Below are positions 9,301-17,746 of a stretch of 64,000 nucleotides of DNA, in pieces. Positions within the stretch are counted from its first letter, which is position 1, and each line of letters starts with the position of its first letter. The notes below the pieces were generated by a model that ran no database searches, was not told the origin of the DNA, and saw nothing but the letters and a program-made list of their open reading frames with translations. Origin of the DNA: Methylorubrum rhodinum (GTDB taxonomy: Bacteria > Pseudomonadota > Alphaproteobacteria > Rhizobiales > Beijerinckiaceae); NCBI RefSeq assembly GCF_014199935.1, contig NZ_JACHOP010000008.1, positions 1 through 64,000 of the forward strand, written 5' to 3'. A program made the translations under genes and the position numbers.

Positions 9301-11563
9301 CACGCTCGCCGCCGTGAACGACGCGCCGCTCGCCGCCGACGATGTCCCCGACCTCGCGCAGCGCGGCACGGTCACCGGGAACCTCCTCGCCAACGACAGC
9401 CACCCCGACGGCGACGGCTTCGCGCTCAAGGCCATCGCGGTCGGGGACACGACGCAGACCCCGGGTCCCGCCACGGCGATCACCGGCGGCGAAGTGGCGC
9501 TGACGGGCCGCTACGGCCATCTCACCCTCGCGGCGGACGGCGGCTACACCTACGCCGCCGACATCGAGGGCCGGATCGCGGTCGGCGCCTCCGCCGAGGA
9601 CGACTTCACCTATACGGTGGTGGACGCTCAGGGCGATGCCGTCCAGGCCCGGCTCCGCGTGACCGTCTTCGAGACCGGGGAGGGTGACGCCGGCGCCAAC
9701 ACCTTCCTGCTGTCGCGCTCCGGAACCGAAGCGACGGGCCAGGGCGGCAACGATGTCTACCGCATCGACGGCACCGACGTGTCCGTGATCGAGGCGGTCG
9801 GAGGCGGCAAGGACACCGTGCTGGCCCGCGTCGACTTCGCGCTCGGCGCCGGTCAGGAGGTCGAGATCCTGCGGGCCGATGCCGGCACGACCGGCCTCGA
9901 GCTGACCGGCAACGAACACGCCAACAACCTCTATTCCGGTGCGGGCGACGACCGGCTGATCGGCGGGGCCGGCAACGACCTCTACCTCGTGAACGATGCC
10001 GGCGACCGCGTGTTCGAGGCGGCCGGCGAGGGCGCCGACAAGGTGATGGCGAACGTCGGCTACGCGCTGACGGCCGGCCAGGAGATCGAGAAGCTCACCA
10101 CCGTCTCGGCGGCGGGCACCGAGGCGATCGCTCTCACCGGCAACGGCTTCGTCCAGACGATCCAGGGCAATGCCGGCGCCAACATCCTCGACGGCGGCGG
10201 CGGCGCCGACGTCCTCCAGGGCTACGGTGGCGACGACACCTATCTCGTCGACGACCGGGGCGACCTCGTCTTCGAGGCGGTGAACGGCGGCAACGACACG
10301 ATCCGCACCAGCGTGAGCTACGGTCTCGTGGCCGGCCTGGAGATCGAGACGCTGAAGGCGGCCGACGGCACCGCCGCGATCAAGCTCACCGGCAACGAAC
10401 TCGCCCAGACGCTGGAGGGCAACGCGGGCGCCAACTTGCTCGACGGCCGTGGCGGCGCCGACACGCTCTACGGACTGGCCGGCAACGACACCTACCTCGT
10501 CGACGACGCGGGCGACCTCGTGTTCGAGACGGTCGGCGGGGGCGCCGACAAGGTGATGGCGAGCGTCGGCTACGCGCTGACGGTCGGCCAGGAGATCGAG
10601 AAGCTCACCACCGTCTCGGCGGCGGGCACCGAGGCGATCGCTCTCACCGGCAACGGCTTCGTCCAGACGATCCAGGGCAATGCCGGCGCCAACATCCTCG
10701 ATGGCGGCGGCGGCGCCGACGTCCTCCAGGGCTACGGCGGCGACGACACCTATCTCGTCGACGACCGGGGCGACCTCGTCTTCGAGGCGGTGAACGGCGG
10801 CAACGACACGATCCGCACCAGCGTGAGCTACGGTCTCGTCGTCGGCCTGGAGATCGAGACGCTGAAGGCGGCCGACGGCACCGCCGCGATCAAGCTCACC
10901 GGCAACGAACTCGCCCAGACGCTGGAGGGCAACGCGGGCGCCAACCTGCTCGACGGTCGCGGCGGCGCCGACACGCTCTACGGACTGGCCGGCAACGACA
11001 CCTACCTCGTCGACGACGCGGGCGACCTCGTGTTCGAGACGGTCGGCGGGGGCGCCGACAAGGTGATGGCGAGCGTCGGCTACGCGCTGACGGTCGGCCA
11101 GGAGATCGAGAAGCTCACCACCGTGTCGGCGGCGGGCACCGAGGCGATCGCTCTCACCGGCAACGGCTTCGTCCAGACGATCCAGGGCAATGCCGCCGCC
11201 AACGTCCTCGACGGCAAGGGCGGTGCCGACGTGCTCCAGGGTTTCGGTGGGAGCGACAGCTTCGTCTTCTCGACGACGCTCGGACGCGACAACGTCGATC
11301 GCATCGTCGACTTCGCTCGCGGGGTGGACAAGATCGTCCTCTCGGCGGCGATCTTCGACGCCTTGCCAGAGGGCACTTTGTCGGCGGCGGCGTTCAAGGA
11401 CGTGGCGCAGGGTGCGCTCGATGACACCGATCGCATCGTCTACGACTCGCGCTCGGGCGCCCTTTCCTACGATGCGGACGGCAGCGGCGCGAAGGCGGCG
11501 ATCCAGTTTGCCGTCATCGATACGAAAGTCGTCCTGACGCATACGGACCTGCTCGTGGCGTGA
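3365..11563 (+). CDS. Giant RTX/FG-GAP/cadherin-like secreted protein
   Basis: Very large (2732 residues) calcium-binding protein, probably exported by a type I system and displayed or released as an adhesin-like filament. Order: an Ig-like segment (TAITAVASRAGTLKVGDTVT); FG-GAP/VCBS units (VNGDGILDILTANQG) to about residue 445; a cadherin-like unit; about six delta-60 repeats (QADGKIVVAG, DGSLDTTFGTGGK) at residues 575-975; cadherin-like tandem units (VNDAPTLTGTQ); a second Ig plus FG-GAP block near residues 1430-1860; then RTX nonapeptide units (GGADVLQGYGGDDTY) with near-identical 170-residue repeats; and a C-terminal secretion region ending HTDLLVA. There is no signal peptide. ATG 3365 has GAGGG just upstream. 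An ATG at 3284 is in frame but poorly placed. Confidence 0.9.
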   Translation: MSQPVNTATAITAVASRAGTLKVGDTVTFTVTTQSAPTVTGTPKLTLSNGGAAAYSGTDANGKLVFTYTIAAGQDATNLTVTGLDLNGGSLDKAGTLGFAAPTSVGAGAYSLSVAAADIDRDGDIDLLVANAGNNNVAVRLNDGTGNFGASTFVGVGSDPQNVMVADINRDGFLDLLTANKGSNTVSVRFGDGQGNFAGSTEVSVGPGAGITLGVTTADVDRDGDLDILAVRSNPNAQSDRSVSVRLNNGQGGFSGYTEVLVGVNPRSVTTADVNGDGILDILTANQGASNVSVALGDGQGGFSSTTNYGMGSQPYSVAAADLNGDGQIDLITANNNGNVSVRLATFGGQFTALTQVRVGSGSLSLTVADVNGDGILDILAANYHDNTVSVRLGDGKGGFSGSTNLAVGTHPLDVKAADVNGDGRLDIIAANADSGTVSVILNTSIVPVSFDGASVSRTTSGAATGFAIDATAPALTGTQTALTGTEDTATSLTTAQLLDGWTDTAGLTVTGVSVTHGTIVADYTGGYRITPDADYNGPLVVSYTVSDGTNPVAATRTVALAAVNDAPSFNGPGTGKVLTPVGAGTSLDRGYSVFVQADGKIVVAGQGIGADNTSDFAVVRYNRDGSLDTTFGTGGKILTPVGPNQSSDIGRSVFVQADGKIVVAGQGTGPDASNDFAVVRYDRDGNLDATFGTGGKILTPVGTSSDIGRSVFVQADGKIVVAGNSNAATGISDFAVVRYNSNGSFDTSFNGTGKVRTAFTGNPDTAYSVTVQADGKIVVAGSTGNRDFAVLRYNTDGTLDTGFGADKTGQITVSDPYFDIGQSVLIQADGKIVVAGQSYTTLGNYVVRYNTDGTLDAGFGAGGKLPSFVGGLPYSAALQQDGKIVVAGSSNTSGSDFTVTRYDVNGSLDTTFGTGGKVVTPVGPGTSSDIGYSVTVQADGKIVVAGSSSNVGNGTNIDFAVVRYNSDGSLDTTFNPQGSLGGTVAFTEDGAAVRLDTDVALSDIDLDGLNGGLGDYAGATLTLARQGGANAQDAFGFAPTGFTVSGNSLLDAAGHAFATFTTTGGTLVVTFIGANVATSALADAVARAVAYANTSDTPPASVALAWTFSDGGADAKTTTGLTTVAITAVNDAPTLTGTQAVLAAGTEDAAFTVSAAELLQGFTDPEGTALVISGVAVDHGTITGDSVSGYTITPTADTNGPLVISYRVGDGTLSTAASLTKTLAAANDAPRLTGTQATLAAGTEDTAFTVTTAQLLQGFTDPDGTTPVVTNLTVDHGSIAEDGAGGYTITPADNYNGPITISYRVGDGTVSLPASLSTTLAAENDAPVLVQPASVTIAENAAPGTVIATLAATDVDDATAALRYAITDGNADGLFAIDAVTGAVTLAAGKHLDHEAATSHTLTIVATDPEGLRSFTKGNALTITVADVNEATAITATASRAGTLTAGDTVTFTLTTESPVGAAGTPKLILSNGSSAGFTGLDAAGKATFTYTVEAGQDTTDLTITGLSLDGGSLNKGGTFGFAAAQDVTIAGYPFSVTTADLDRDGTLDLLTATSDGTVSVRLGNGNGTFGDATRFSIGNETYRMTVADVNGDGNLDILAASTVKSGTVSVRLGDGQGGFGAETGFSVGGFPQDLVTADVNGDGRLDVLTANARDGTVSVRLGGGDGTFSGTTDVRVGQQPQSVAVADVDGDRKLDILTANYDSGTVSVRLGNGDGTFGGTTDVPVGSFPQDVTVADVNGDGALDILSANYGGRSVSLRLGDGTGSFSGTTNITFNSSVTGVTTADVNGDGKLDLIATLPFGKTIAVRLGDGNGGFGGTTDLLVGDSPGRVTTADVNGDGRLDLLVANAFSGTVSVLLNTSTQGLSFDPDSVSGATSGAAIGRAIDTTAPVLTGAQAALAAGIEDTAYTVTKAQLLEGWADAGSATLTVTGLTASGGTVTAHADGSYTITPAADANGPVTLSYRVGDGLNTAAANRAFTLAAVNDAPLAADDVPDLAQRGTVTGNLLANDSHPDGDGFALKAIAVGDTTQTPGPATAITGGEVALTGRYGHLTLAADGGYTYAADIEGRIAVGASAEDDFTYTVVDAQGDAVQARLRVTVFETGEGDAGANTFLLSRSGTEATGQGGNDVYRIDGTDVSVIEAVGGGKDTVLARVDFALGAGQEVEILRADAGTTGLELTGNEHANNLYSGAGDDRLIGGAGNDLYLVNDAGDRVFEAAGEGADKVMANVGYALTAGQEIEKLTTVSAAGTEAIALTGNGFVQTIQGNAGANILDGGGGADVLQGYGGDDTYLVDDRGDLVFEAVNGGNDTIRTSVSYGLVAGLEIETLKAADGTAAIKLTGNELAQTLEGNAGANLLDGRGGADTLYGLAGNDTYLVDDAGDLVFETVGGGADKVMASVGYALTVGQEIEKLTTVSAAGTEAIALTGNGFVQTIQGNAGANILDGGGGADVLQGYGGDDTYLVDDRGDLVFEAVNGGNDTIRTSVSYGLVVGLEIETLKAADGTAAIKLTGNELAQTLEGNAGANLLDGRGGADTLYGLAGNDTYLVDDAGDLVFETVGGGADKVMASVGYALTVGQEIEKLTTVSAAGTEAIALTGNGFVQTIQGNAAANVLDGKGGADVLQGFGGSDSFVFSTTLGRDNVDRIVDFARGVDKIVLSAAIFDALPEGTLSAAAFKDVAQGALDDTDRIVYDSRSGALSYDADGSGAKAAIQFAVIDTKVVLTHTDLLVA
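5095..6300 (+). repeat. Delta-60 repeat array within the giant gene
   Basis: Six to seven tandem coding repeats of roughly 170-190 bp encode the delta-60 motif (SVFVQADGKIVVAG followed by FAVVRYNRDGSLDTTFGTGG). The first copies are nearly identical in DNA (cgtcttcgtgcaggcggacg recurs). Copies near 5800-6010 are diverged and less GC-rich. Confidence 0.85.
10031..11200 (+). repeat. 510-bp near-perfect tandem repeat
   Basis: The phrase ggcgccgacaaggtgatggc occurs at 10031, 10541 and 11051, giving a period of exactly 510 bp (170 codons). The first two units differ at only a few bases, and a partial third unit runs to about 11200. It lies in frame in the RTX region, so unequal crossing over would change protein length without breaking the frame. 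Confidence 0.9.
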
Positions 11564-11571
11564 GGCACCCC

Positions 11572-11607
11572 GTCGACCGAGGTTTCCGTCAGCGGGTTTC
11601 GGTCGAC
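11572..11607 (+). terminator. Hairpin after the giant RTX gene
   Basis: GTCGACCGA (11572-11580) and TCGGTCGAC (11599-11607) form a 9-bp perfect stem just after the stop codon. There is no following T tract, so it may be an mRNA 3' end structure rather than an intrinsic terminator. The rest of the gap to 11870 shows nothing else. Confidence 0.45.
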
Positions 11608-11870
11608 CCGCAAGCCTTGCGAACGGCCGGAACGGCTTCGCGACAACCCGGCGGCGTGCTGCGTACGAATACGACAGGATCGATCAGTCACGATCACGTT
11701 TTCGAGCCGGCGCGCTCGCCTTGTAGCGTATAGGACCTCGCGATATCCGAGAATTCGCGGTCACACTTGAGAATTTCATAGGCTCGCGATGCTGACTTGA
11801 TGTATCGCGGCCTCGGCGCGGCCGGCACCCATCCGACCCCGATCACCACCGAACCGGTCGCGACGGCACG

Positions 11871-13157
11871 ATGACGCCCCTGCAAGACGTCCCACTCGCC
11901 TCCCTCGAGCGCGGACGCGATCCCGCGGGATCGTGGCGCACCGCGCTCCTGTTCTCCGCCCTCAACTGTCTCGCGTTCTGCGACCGGATGATGCTGGCGT
12001 TCCTCGCGCCGGCGATCAAGACGGCGCTGGGCGTGAGCGATACGATGCTCGGCGCGCTCGTCGGCACCGCCTTCGCGCTCCCCAACGTCCTCGGCCTCGT
12101 GCTTTTCGCGTCGATCGGGGCTGCGGCCGACCGCTTATGGGCCGTGCGCCTGAGCTTGGTCGCCGGGACGACGGCGAGCGTCCTGTGCGGTCTGGCCCCA
12201 TCCGTCGGGGCCTTGCTGGCCGCGCGCATGGCATTGGGCTTCAGTCAGGCACCGCTCACACCGGCGGCGGCGACCCATCTGGCCGGGTTGTTTCCCGCCG
12301 ACCGGCTCGGCCGGGCGACATCCGTCTTCACCAGTGGCGCCACGCTCGGCCGCAGCATCGCGTTCCTCGGCGGCGGAATCGTGCTCGCCTGGATCGGGCT
12401 GCCGTTGCTCGGAACGCAGGATGGCTGGCGCGCGGTCTTCGTCCTCACGCTCCTGCCGAGCGCCATCCTCCTCGCGCTGCTGCTGCGGATGCGCGAACGT
12501 CCGACCGCACCGACGACGCAAGGCCGCGAACCGCTCCTGTGGGCCTGGATGTGGTCGCAGCGCCGCGCCCTGGGGACCCACACGCTGTCCGCCGCGATGG
12601 CGGCCCTCGTGCTCCAGAGCGTCGCCGCCTGGACGACGACGGTGCTGGTGAACGCCCATCACCTTCCGCTCGCCCAGGCCGGCAGCCTGTACGGCACGAT
12701 CTTCCTCGTCTGTGCGCCCCTGGGGCACCTCGGCGGCGGCGCCCTGCTCGATATGTTGCACCGCCGCGGCAGCGTGCGGCCTCATCGCATCCTGATCGCG
12801 GCCTGCATGTCCGCCGGCTGCCTCGCGGTGATGCTGTTCGGTCTCGCGGCGCGGCTCGATCACGCCATCCTCGGACTGGGCTGCGCGACGTTCCTGCTCA
12901 GCGTCGGCGTGCCGGCCTGGCTCACCGGCATCCAGACTTTGGCGCCGCCCAGGTTACGCACCCGAGTGACGTCCCTGTTCATGGCCTGCGTCGTCCTGAT
13001 CGCCCTCGGTTTTGGGCCGCCTGTCGTCGGTGTCTTGAGCGATCATGGACTCGGCTCGGCCCGGATCGGTGAAGCCCTGACCTGGGTCGTCGGCGCCGCC
13101 ACGCTCATAAGCCTGTTGGCCCTCGCAGCGCAGCCCAACAAGCGGGTCGCGCCATGA
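11871..13157 (+). CDS. MFS transporter, spinster-like
   Basis: Integral membrane transporter of 428 residues with about 12 hydrophobic segments. The first helix and loop ([20 protein letters not shown] then [20 protein letters not shown]) match the spinster-like branch of the major facilitator superfamily, whose usual pattern is DRQ...LL...I...L.LSD.Q.G. The substrate cannot be read from sequence. It is monocistronic: the IS3 remnant follows within 60 bp and probably landed just after it. The start at 11871 has no strong ribosome-binding site, but the N-terminus is cytosolic and short, as expected. Confidence 0.8.
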   Translation: MTPLQDVPLASLERGRDPAGSWRTALLFSALNCLAFCDRMMLAFLAPAIKTALGVSDTMLGALVGTAFALPNVLGLVLFASIGAAADRLWAVRLSLVAGTTASVLCGLAPSVGALLAARMALGFSQAPLTPAAATHLAGLFPADRLGRATSVFTSGATLGRSIAFLGGGIVLAWIGLPLLGTQDGWRAVFVLTLLPSAILLALLLRMRERPTAPTTQGREPLLWAWMWSQRRALGTHTLSAAMAALVLQSVAAWTTTVLVNAHHLPLAQAGSLYGTIFLVCAPLGHLGGGALLDMLHRRGSVRPHRILIAACMSAGCLAVMLFGLAARLDHAILGLGCATFLLSVGVPAWLTGIQTLAPPRLRTRVTSLFMACVVLIALGFGPPVVGVLSDHGLGSARIGEALTWVVGAATLISLLALAAQPNKRVAP

Positions 13158-13207
13158 TGAACCGCCCTGGGTTTCCCGGAGGCTCCAACTCTCGAGAGGA
13201 TGGAGCC

Positions 13208-13597
13208 ATGACGAAGCGAAGCACACCCTTTTCGCCTGAGGTCCGCGAGCGCGCGGTCCGGATGGTGTTCGACCACCGGGGCGAGCACGGCTCGCACTAT
13301 GGGGCGATCCGCTCGATCGCAGCCAAGATCGGTTGTTCGGGCGAGACGCTGCGGAACTCTCGTCCGGCAAGCCGAGCGGTACCAGGGCCAGCGGCCCGGA
13401 CCAACGACGGACGAGCGCGAGCGGATCACGGCACTGGAGCCTTCGACGAGCTCAGGATGAGGGCGAGAACCGCGAGCTTCGGCTGGCCAACGAGATCCTG
13501 CGCAAGGCCAGCGCTTATTTTGCGATGGCGGACTTCGACCGCCGGTGGCGGACATGATCGCCTTCATCGACGATCACCGGAAGGACTACGGGGTCGT
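13208..13597 (+). pseudogene. IS3-family transposase orfA and start of orfB, broken
   Basis: Remnant of an IS3-family element. orfA starts [20 protein letters not shown] and reads to GCSGETLR. A one-base gain near 13355 then shifts the frame, and the normal continuation ([20 protein letters not shown]) goes on in another frame. A 24-bp repeat is inserted at 13440, after which [20 protein letters not shown] continues. orfB begins [14 protein letters not shown] near 13554 and is cut at 13597 by a second copy of the 24-bp repeat. None of the orfB catalytic residues remain, so the element is dead. Confidence 0.85.
13440..13463 (+). repeat. 24-bp REP-like insertion inside orfA remnant
   Basis: CCTTCGACGAGCTCAGGATG plus AGGG interrupts the orfA reading between the codons for TALE and the following ENRELR. 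It differs by about two bases from the copy at 13598. This sequence type is common between genes in alphaproteobacteria. Here its insertion point can be seen because the host sequence is a known transposase. Confidence 0.75.
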
Positions 13598-13621
13598 CCT
13601 TCGACAGGCTCAGGATGAGGG
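13598..13621 (+). repeat. 24-bp REP-like copy truncating orfB
   Basis: CCTTCGACAGGCTCAGGATG plus AGGG begins exactly where recognisable orfB sequence stops. It lies 21 bp before the stop codon of the convergent DUF808 gene. Confidence 0.75.
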
Positions 13622-13641
13622 GGCTGGATTGGAAGAACGGA

Positions 13642-14631
13642 TCAGGCCGCCTTCTGACGCAGGCCCGCCACGGCCTGCCACGCCGGCGCGATGATGTAGC
13701 TCGTCACCGGGATCAGCAGGGCGCCGACCGCGAGGCCGACGAGGCCGGAGGCGGCGGCGGTCACGAGCCACTCGACGAAGCCGTGGGCCACTGGCACGAG
13801 ACCCGCCACCGAGGCCGCCGCGTCGTGGATCACGTGGGCCGGCGCCTTCACGCCGTACTCTTCGAGGCCGTGGATCAGGATGCCGCCGCCGACCCAGATC
13901 ATCGCCGCGGTGCCGACCACGGCGAGAACTTTCAGCAGATACGGCATGCCCTTGACCACGCCCCGGCCGATGCCGCGGCCGAGACCGCCGACGAATGTCT
14001 GATTGGTGTTGGCGGCCAGCGCCATGCCGGCATCGTCCGCCTTCACGATCAGGGCGACGGCGCCGTAGACCGCCACGGTGATGCCGATGGCCACCATGGC
14101 GAGCACCGCCGTCTTCGTCCAGAAGCTTCCCTCGGGGATCGCGGCGAGCGTGATCGCCATGATCTCGGCCGAGAGGATGAAGTCGGTCTTGATGGCGCTG
14201 GCGACGCGGCGGTCCTCCATCGCCTGGTCCGGCCCGGCGCCTGCGACCTCCTCCTCGTGCCCGTGGGCCTTGTGGGGGAACAGCGCCTCGTAGACCTTCT
14301 CGGTGCCCTCGTAGCAGAGATAGGCGCCGCCGAGCATGAGCAGCGGCGTGATCGCCCAGGGGGCGAAGGCGCTGAGCGCCAGCGCGCCGGGCAAGAGGAA
14401 CAGCAGCTTGTTGCGCAGCGAGCCCAGCGCAATCCGGCCGACGATCGGCAGTTCGCGCTCGGCGGCGAAGCCGACGACGTAGCGCGGCGTCACCGCGGCG
14501 TCGTCGATCACCACGCCCGCCGCCTTCGATCCCGCCTTGGCCGCCTGTCCGGCGACGTCGTCGAGGGAGGCCGCCGCCATCTTGGCGAGCGCCGCGACGT
14601 CGTCCAGCAGCGCGATCAGTCCGATGCTCAC
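13642..14631 (-). CDS. DUF808 (YedI-like) membrane protein
   Basis: Membrane protein of 329 residues of the DUF808 family. The N-terminus MSIGLIALLDDVAALAKMAA and the segment GGAYLCYEGTEKVYEALFPH are hallmarks of that family. Several hydrophobic helices follow, including one near LLFLLPGALALSAFAPWAIT and a C-terminal pair. Function is unknown in the family. It stands alone: upstream is a palindromic repeat region, downstream the IS3 remnant. Length is normal, so it appears intact. Confidence 0.88.
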   Translation of the reverse strand: MSIGLIALLDDVAALAKMAAASLDDVAGQAAKAGSKAAGVVIDDAAVTPRYVVGFAAERELPIVGRIALGSLRNKLLFLLPGALALSAFAPWAITPLLMLGGAYLCYEGTEKVYEALFPHKAHGHEEEVAGAGPDQAMEDRRVASAIKTDFILSAEIMAITLAAIPEGSFWTKTAVLAMVAIGITVAVYGAVALIVKADDAGMALAANTNQTFVGGLGRGIGRGVVKGMPYLLKVLAVVGTAAMIWVGGGILIHGLEEYGVKAPAHVIHDAAASVAGLVPVAHGFVEWLVTAAASGLVGLAVGALLIPVTSYIIAPAWQAVAGLRQKAA

Positions 14632-14737
14632 GATGGTTCCCTCGGCACAGCTTCGCTGTGAAGACGAACGAGCGGGCGATTTGATCCGAAGAGGATGCGA
14701 GGAAGGTCGATCGAGGGGATGTCCCTCTTTCCACCAT

Positions 14738-14876
14738 CGTCATTCCGGAGCGCGAAGCGAACCCGGAATCCACGACTGGCCGCGGCGCTTTGTACAGCCG
14801 CGCATCACCGATGGATTGCACGCCTCCGGCGCCCTCCTCCGGGTCCGGGTTCCGCTGCGCGGCCCCGGAACGACGG
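14738..14876. repeat. About 140-bp palindromic intergenic repeat, copy 1
   Basis: Starts cgtcattccgg and ends ccccggaacgacg, so the ends are inverted relatives. Inside are aacccggaatccac and ccgggtccgggttcc arms plus cagccgcgcatcaccgatgg. The copy at 36397-36541 shares the ends but carries its core (ccaccggtgatgcgcggct) inverted. It lies between the DUF808 gene and the CPA2 antiporter gene. Confidence 0.7.
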
Positions 14877-14907
14877 CGTGTTGTCTTGAGGACGTGCGCC
14901 GAGCCCC

Positions 14908-16674
14908 TCAATGCCCCCCATGCGCGGACTCAGTCGCATTGCCCCGGATCAATTCACGGCCGGCATAGATGCCGCCGACGATCTCCAGTTCGAGGCGCTC
15001 GGCGTCGCGGCGGCGCACGTCCTCCATCATCGCGACCGCCGCGTCCGGATCGGCGCCGACGCTGAGGAGCGCCCGCTCGCCGAGCGCGAAGGCCGATTCC
15101 ACCGTCTCGCGGACCTGATAGGCCACGCCCGCCTGGATCAGGGCGATGGCGTGCGCGCGGTCGCGGGCGCGCGCCAGCACCGGCACCAGCGGGAACTCGG
15201 CCTTGGCGATCTCGGCGATGCGGCGGGCCGTCTCCGGCGCGTCGACGCAGATCAGGATCGCGCGGGCATTCTCCGCCCCCGCGGCGCGTAAGATATCGAG
15301 CCGGGTACCGTCGCCGTAATAGACCTTGAAGCCAAAACCCTCGGCGAGGCGGATGTTGGCCGGGTCGGTGTCGATGATCGAGACCGAGCAGCCGCGGGAG
15401 ATCAGCGGCTGGCTGGCGATCTGGCCGAAGCGGCCGAAGCCGACGATGAGCGCGCTGCCGACCAGGTCCTCGGGTGCCTCGACGCCGTCGGTGGAGGCGG
15501 TCGCCTTCGGGCCGAAGCGGTCGAGGGCGATCACCATCAGCGGGGTCAGCGCCATGGACAGGATCACCGTCGCGGTGAGGATCGCGTTGGTGACGGCGTC
15601 GATGATGCCGGCGCTCGCGGCGGCGGCGTAGAGCACGAAGGCGAACTCGCCGCCCTGCGCCATCAGCACCGCCCGCTCCAGCGCCTCGGCGTGCGCGGCG
15701 CGCAGGGCTCGCGCGACGGCATAGATCACGAGGCCCTTCACCGCCATGTAGGCGGCCACGCCGAGCAGGATGAAGGCCCCGTTCGCGCCGATCACCGCGA
15801 GATCGACCGACATGCCGACGCCGAGGAAGAACAGGCCGAGCAGGATGCCGCGAAACGGCTCGATGTCGGCCTCGAGCTGATGGCGGAAGCTCGATTCCGA
15901 GAGGAGCACCCCGGCGAGGAACGCGCCCATCGCCATGGACAGGCCGCCGAGCTGCATCGCGAGCGCCGAGCCCAGCACGACGAGGAGGGCCGCCGCGGTC
16001 ATCACCTCGCGGGCCTTCGAGGCGGCGAGCAGCCGGAACAGCGGGTTGAGCAGCCAGCGCCCCGCGGCCACGAGGGCGGCGACGGAGGCCAGCGCGAGGG
16101 CGATCGAGACGGCGCGTTCCGTCCCGCTGGTCTCAGGCCCGCCCGGCGCGAGCAGGGCGACGGCGGCGAGCAGCGGCACGATGGCGAGGTCCTCGAGCAG
16201 CAGGATCGCGACGATGCGCTGGCCCTTCGGGCTCGCGATGGCGCCGCGCTCCTCGAGGAGTTGCATGACGATGGCGGTCGAGGTCAGGACGAAGCCGGTC
16301 CCGGCCACGAAGGCGACGGTCACGGACAAACCCATGGCGACGCCGACCAGCGTCAGCGCCCCGATGCAGGCGGCGACCTGCGTCAGGCCGAGGCCGAAGA
16401 TGGCCCGGCGCATGCCCCAGAGCCGGGACGGCTCCATCTCCAGCCCGATGACGAACAGGAACATCACCACGCCGAGTTCGGCCACATGAAGGATGGCGTG
16501 GGCGTCGGTGAACAGCCCGAGCCCGAACGGGCCGATGACGAGGCCGGCGAGCAGGTAGCCCAGCACCGAGCCGAGCCCGAGCCGCTTGAACAGCGGCACG
16601 GCGATGACGCCGGCGGCGAGAAGGGAGACGACCTGGACGAGCTCGCTCGCGGCTCCGGACGCTTCGGCGGCCAT
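14908..16674 (-). CDS. CPA2-family cation:proton antiporter (KefB/KefC type)
   Basis: Inner-membrane antiporter of 588 residues, probably K+/H+ or Na+/H+. The N-terminal 380 residues hold about 12 membrane segments of the Na_H_Exchanger type (FKRLGLGSVLGYLLAGLVIG, MFLFVIGLEMEPSRLWGMRR). The C-terminus is a TrkA-N/RCK nucleotide-binding domain (SALIVGFGRFGQIASQPLIS, then IIDTDPANIRLAEG). The start at 16674 (MAAEASGAASELVQ) is chosen because the family N-terminus begins there. The same frame is open through the upstream pirin gene but that is shadow. It sits downstream of pirin by 98 bp and may be cotranscribed. Confidence 0.9.
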   Translation of the reverse strand: MAAEASGAASELVQVVSLLAAGVIAVPLFKRLGLGSVLGYLLAGLVIGPFGLGLFTDAHAILHVAELGVVMFLFVIGLEMEPSRLWGMRRAIFGLGLTQVAACIGALTLVGVAMGLSVTVAFVAGTGFVLTSTAIVMQLLEERGAIASPKGQRIVAILLLEDLAIVPLLAAVALLAPGGPETSGTERAVSIALALASVAALVAAGRWLLNPLFRLLAASKAREVMTAAALLVVLGSALAMQLGGLSMAMGAFLAGVLLSESSFRHQLEADIEPFRGILLGLFFLGVGMSVDLAVIGANGAFILLGVAAYMAVKGLVIYAVARALRAAHAEALERAVLMAQGGEFAFVLYAAAASAGIIDAVTNAILTATVILSMALTPLMVIALDRFGPKATASTDGVEAPEDLVGSALIVGFGRFGQIASQPLISRGCSVSIIDTDPANIRLAEGFGFKVYYGDGTRLDILRAAGAENARAILICVDAPETARRIAEIAKAEFPLVPVLARARDRAHAIALIQAGVAYQVRETVESAFALGERALLSVGADPDAAVAMMEDVRRRDAERLELEIVGGIYAGRELIRGNATESAHGGH

Positions 16675-16772
16675 GCGGACAAACTTTCGAACGAGGGCGG
16701 AACCCGCCGCGGCGCGGGCGCAGACAAGACTTGGACGGGGGCACGCGCGTCGTCCGCGCGCCCCCCTGTCGC

Positions 16773-17711
16773 TCAAGGGTAGCGCACCGGCGGCGGGTCC
16801 TCGGGCAGCGGGATGAACTCGGCGTCGTTCGGCACGGTGTCGAACCGGCCCTGGCGCCAATCCTCCTTGGCCTGGGCGATGCGCTCGGGCCGCGAGGAGA
16901 CGAAGTTCCACCAGAGGTGGCGCGGCCCGTCCATCGGCTCGCCGCCCAGCACCATGAAGCGCGCGGCCTCGGTCGCCCGCACGCTGATCCGGTCGCCGGG
17001 GCGGAAGACGAGGAGCTGGCCCGGCCCGAAGCCGTCGCCCGCGATCTCGATGGCGCCCGAGACCGTGTAGATCGCCCGCTCGTCGTAGGTCGGATCGAGC
17101 GGCAGCACGGCCCCGGCGTCGAGCGCCACGTCGGCATAGACCATCGGGCTCGACGTGCGCACGGCCGAGCGCGCCCCGAAGGCCTCGCCCGCGATCAGGC
17201 GCACGGTCTTGCCCTCGCCGGTCAGCACCGGCAGCGCGTCCGCCTCGTAATGCTCGAAGGCCGGGGCGGTCTCCTCGTCGCGGGCGCTGAGTGCCACCCA
17301 GCTCTGGAGCCCGAACAGCTTGGAGCCGGTCCGCCGCAGGCCGGCGCCGGTGCGCTCCGAATGGGTGATGCCGCGGCCCGCGGTCATCCAGTTCAGCTCG
17401 CCGGGGCGGATCGGCAGCTCCGTGCCGAGGCTGTCCCGGTGCATGATCTCGCCCTCGAACAAGTAGGTCACCGTCGAGAGGCCGATATGCGGGTGCGGAC
17501 GCACGTCCATGCCCTGTCCGAGCAGGAACTCGGACGGCCCCATCTGGTCGAAGAAGACGAAGGGGCCGACCATGCGGCACTGGGTCGAGGGCAGCGCCCG
17601 CCGCACGGCGAACGAGCCGAGATCCCGCGAGCGCGGGACGATCAGGGTCTGAATCGCATCGCAGGAGAAGGCATCTCCCGGGATCGGGTCGTCCGCGCCG
17701 TGCCAGCTCAT
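16773..17711 (-). CDS. Pirin family protein
   Basis: Bicupin protein of 312 residues. The pirin metal-binding signature is present: [20 protein letters not shown] followed by [16 protein letters not shown], where the His residues and a Glu would bind iron. The C-terminal pirin_C cupin is seen near [20 protein letters not shown]. Relatives act as metal-dependent regulators or quercetinases; the substrate here is unknown. The start at 17711 lies 35 bp after the hydrolase gene, so hydrolase, pirin and antiporter could form one minus-strand unit. Confidence 0.9.
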   Translation of the reverse strand: MSWHGADDPIPGDAFSCDAIQTLIVPRSRDLGSFAVRRALPSTQCRMVGPFVFFDQMGPSEFLLGQGMDVRPHPHIGLSTVTYLFEGEIMHRDSLGTELPIRPGELNWMTAGRGITHSERTGAGLRRTGSKLFGLQSWVALSARDEETAPAFEHYEADALPVLTGEGKTVRLIAGEAFGARSAVRTSSPMVYADVALDAGAVLPLDPTYDERAIYTVSGAIEIAGDGFGPGQLLVFRPGDRISVRATEAARFMVLGGEPMDGPRHLWWNFVSSRPERIAQAKEDWRQGRFDTVPNDAEFIPLPEDPPPVRYP

Positions 17712-17746
17712 GGGGGCCTCCGGAATGTTCGAGCGAGGGGAGGGGC

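Noticed and set aside
6035..11542. An 1835-codon minus-strand open frame opposite the giant RTX gene, and others of 651 and 265 codons nearby.
   Set aside because: They mirror the repeats of the plus-strand gene, have Arg/Asp/Val-biased composition without domains, and arise from high GC third positions. The plus strand has clear protein domains.
14908..17580. An 890-codon frame that would fuse the CPA2 antiporter with upstream sequence.
   Set aside because: The upstream part is a shadow of the pirin gene in another frame. The antiporter family starts at 16674.
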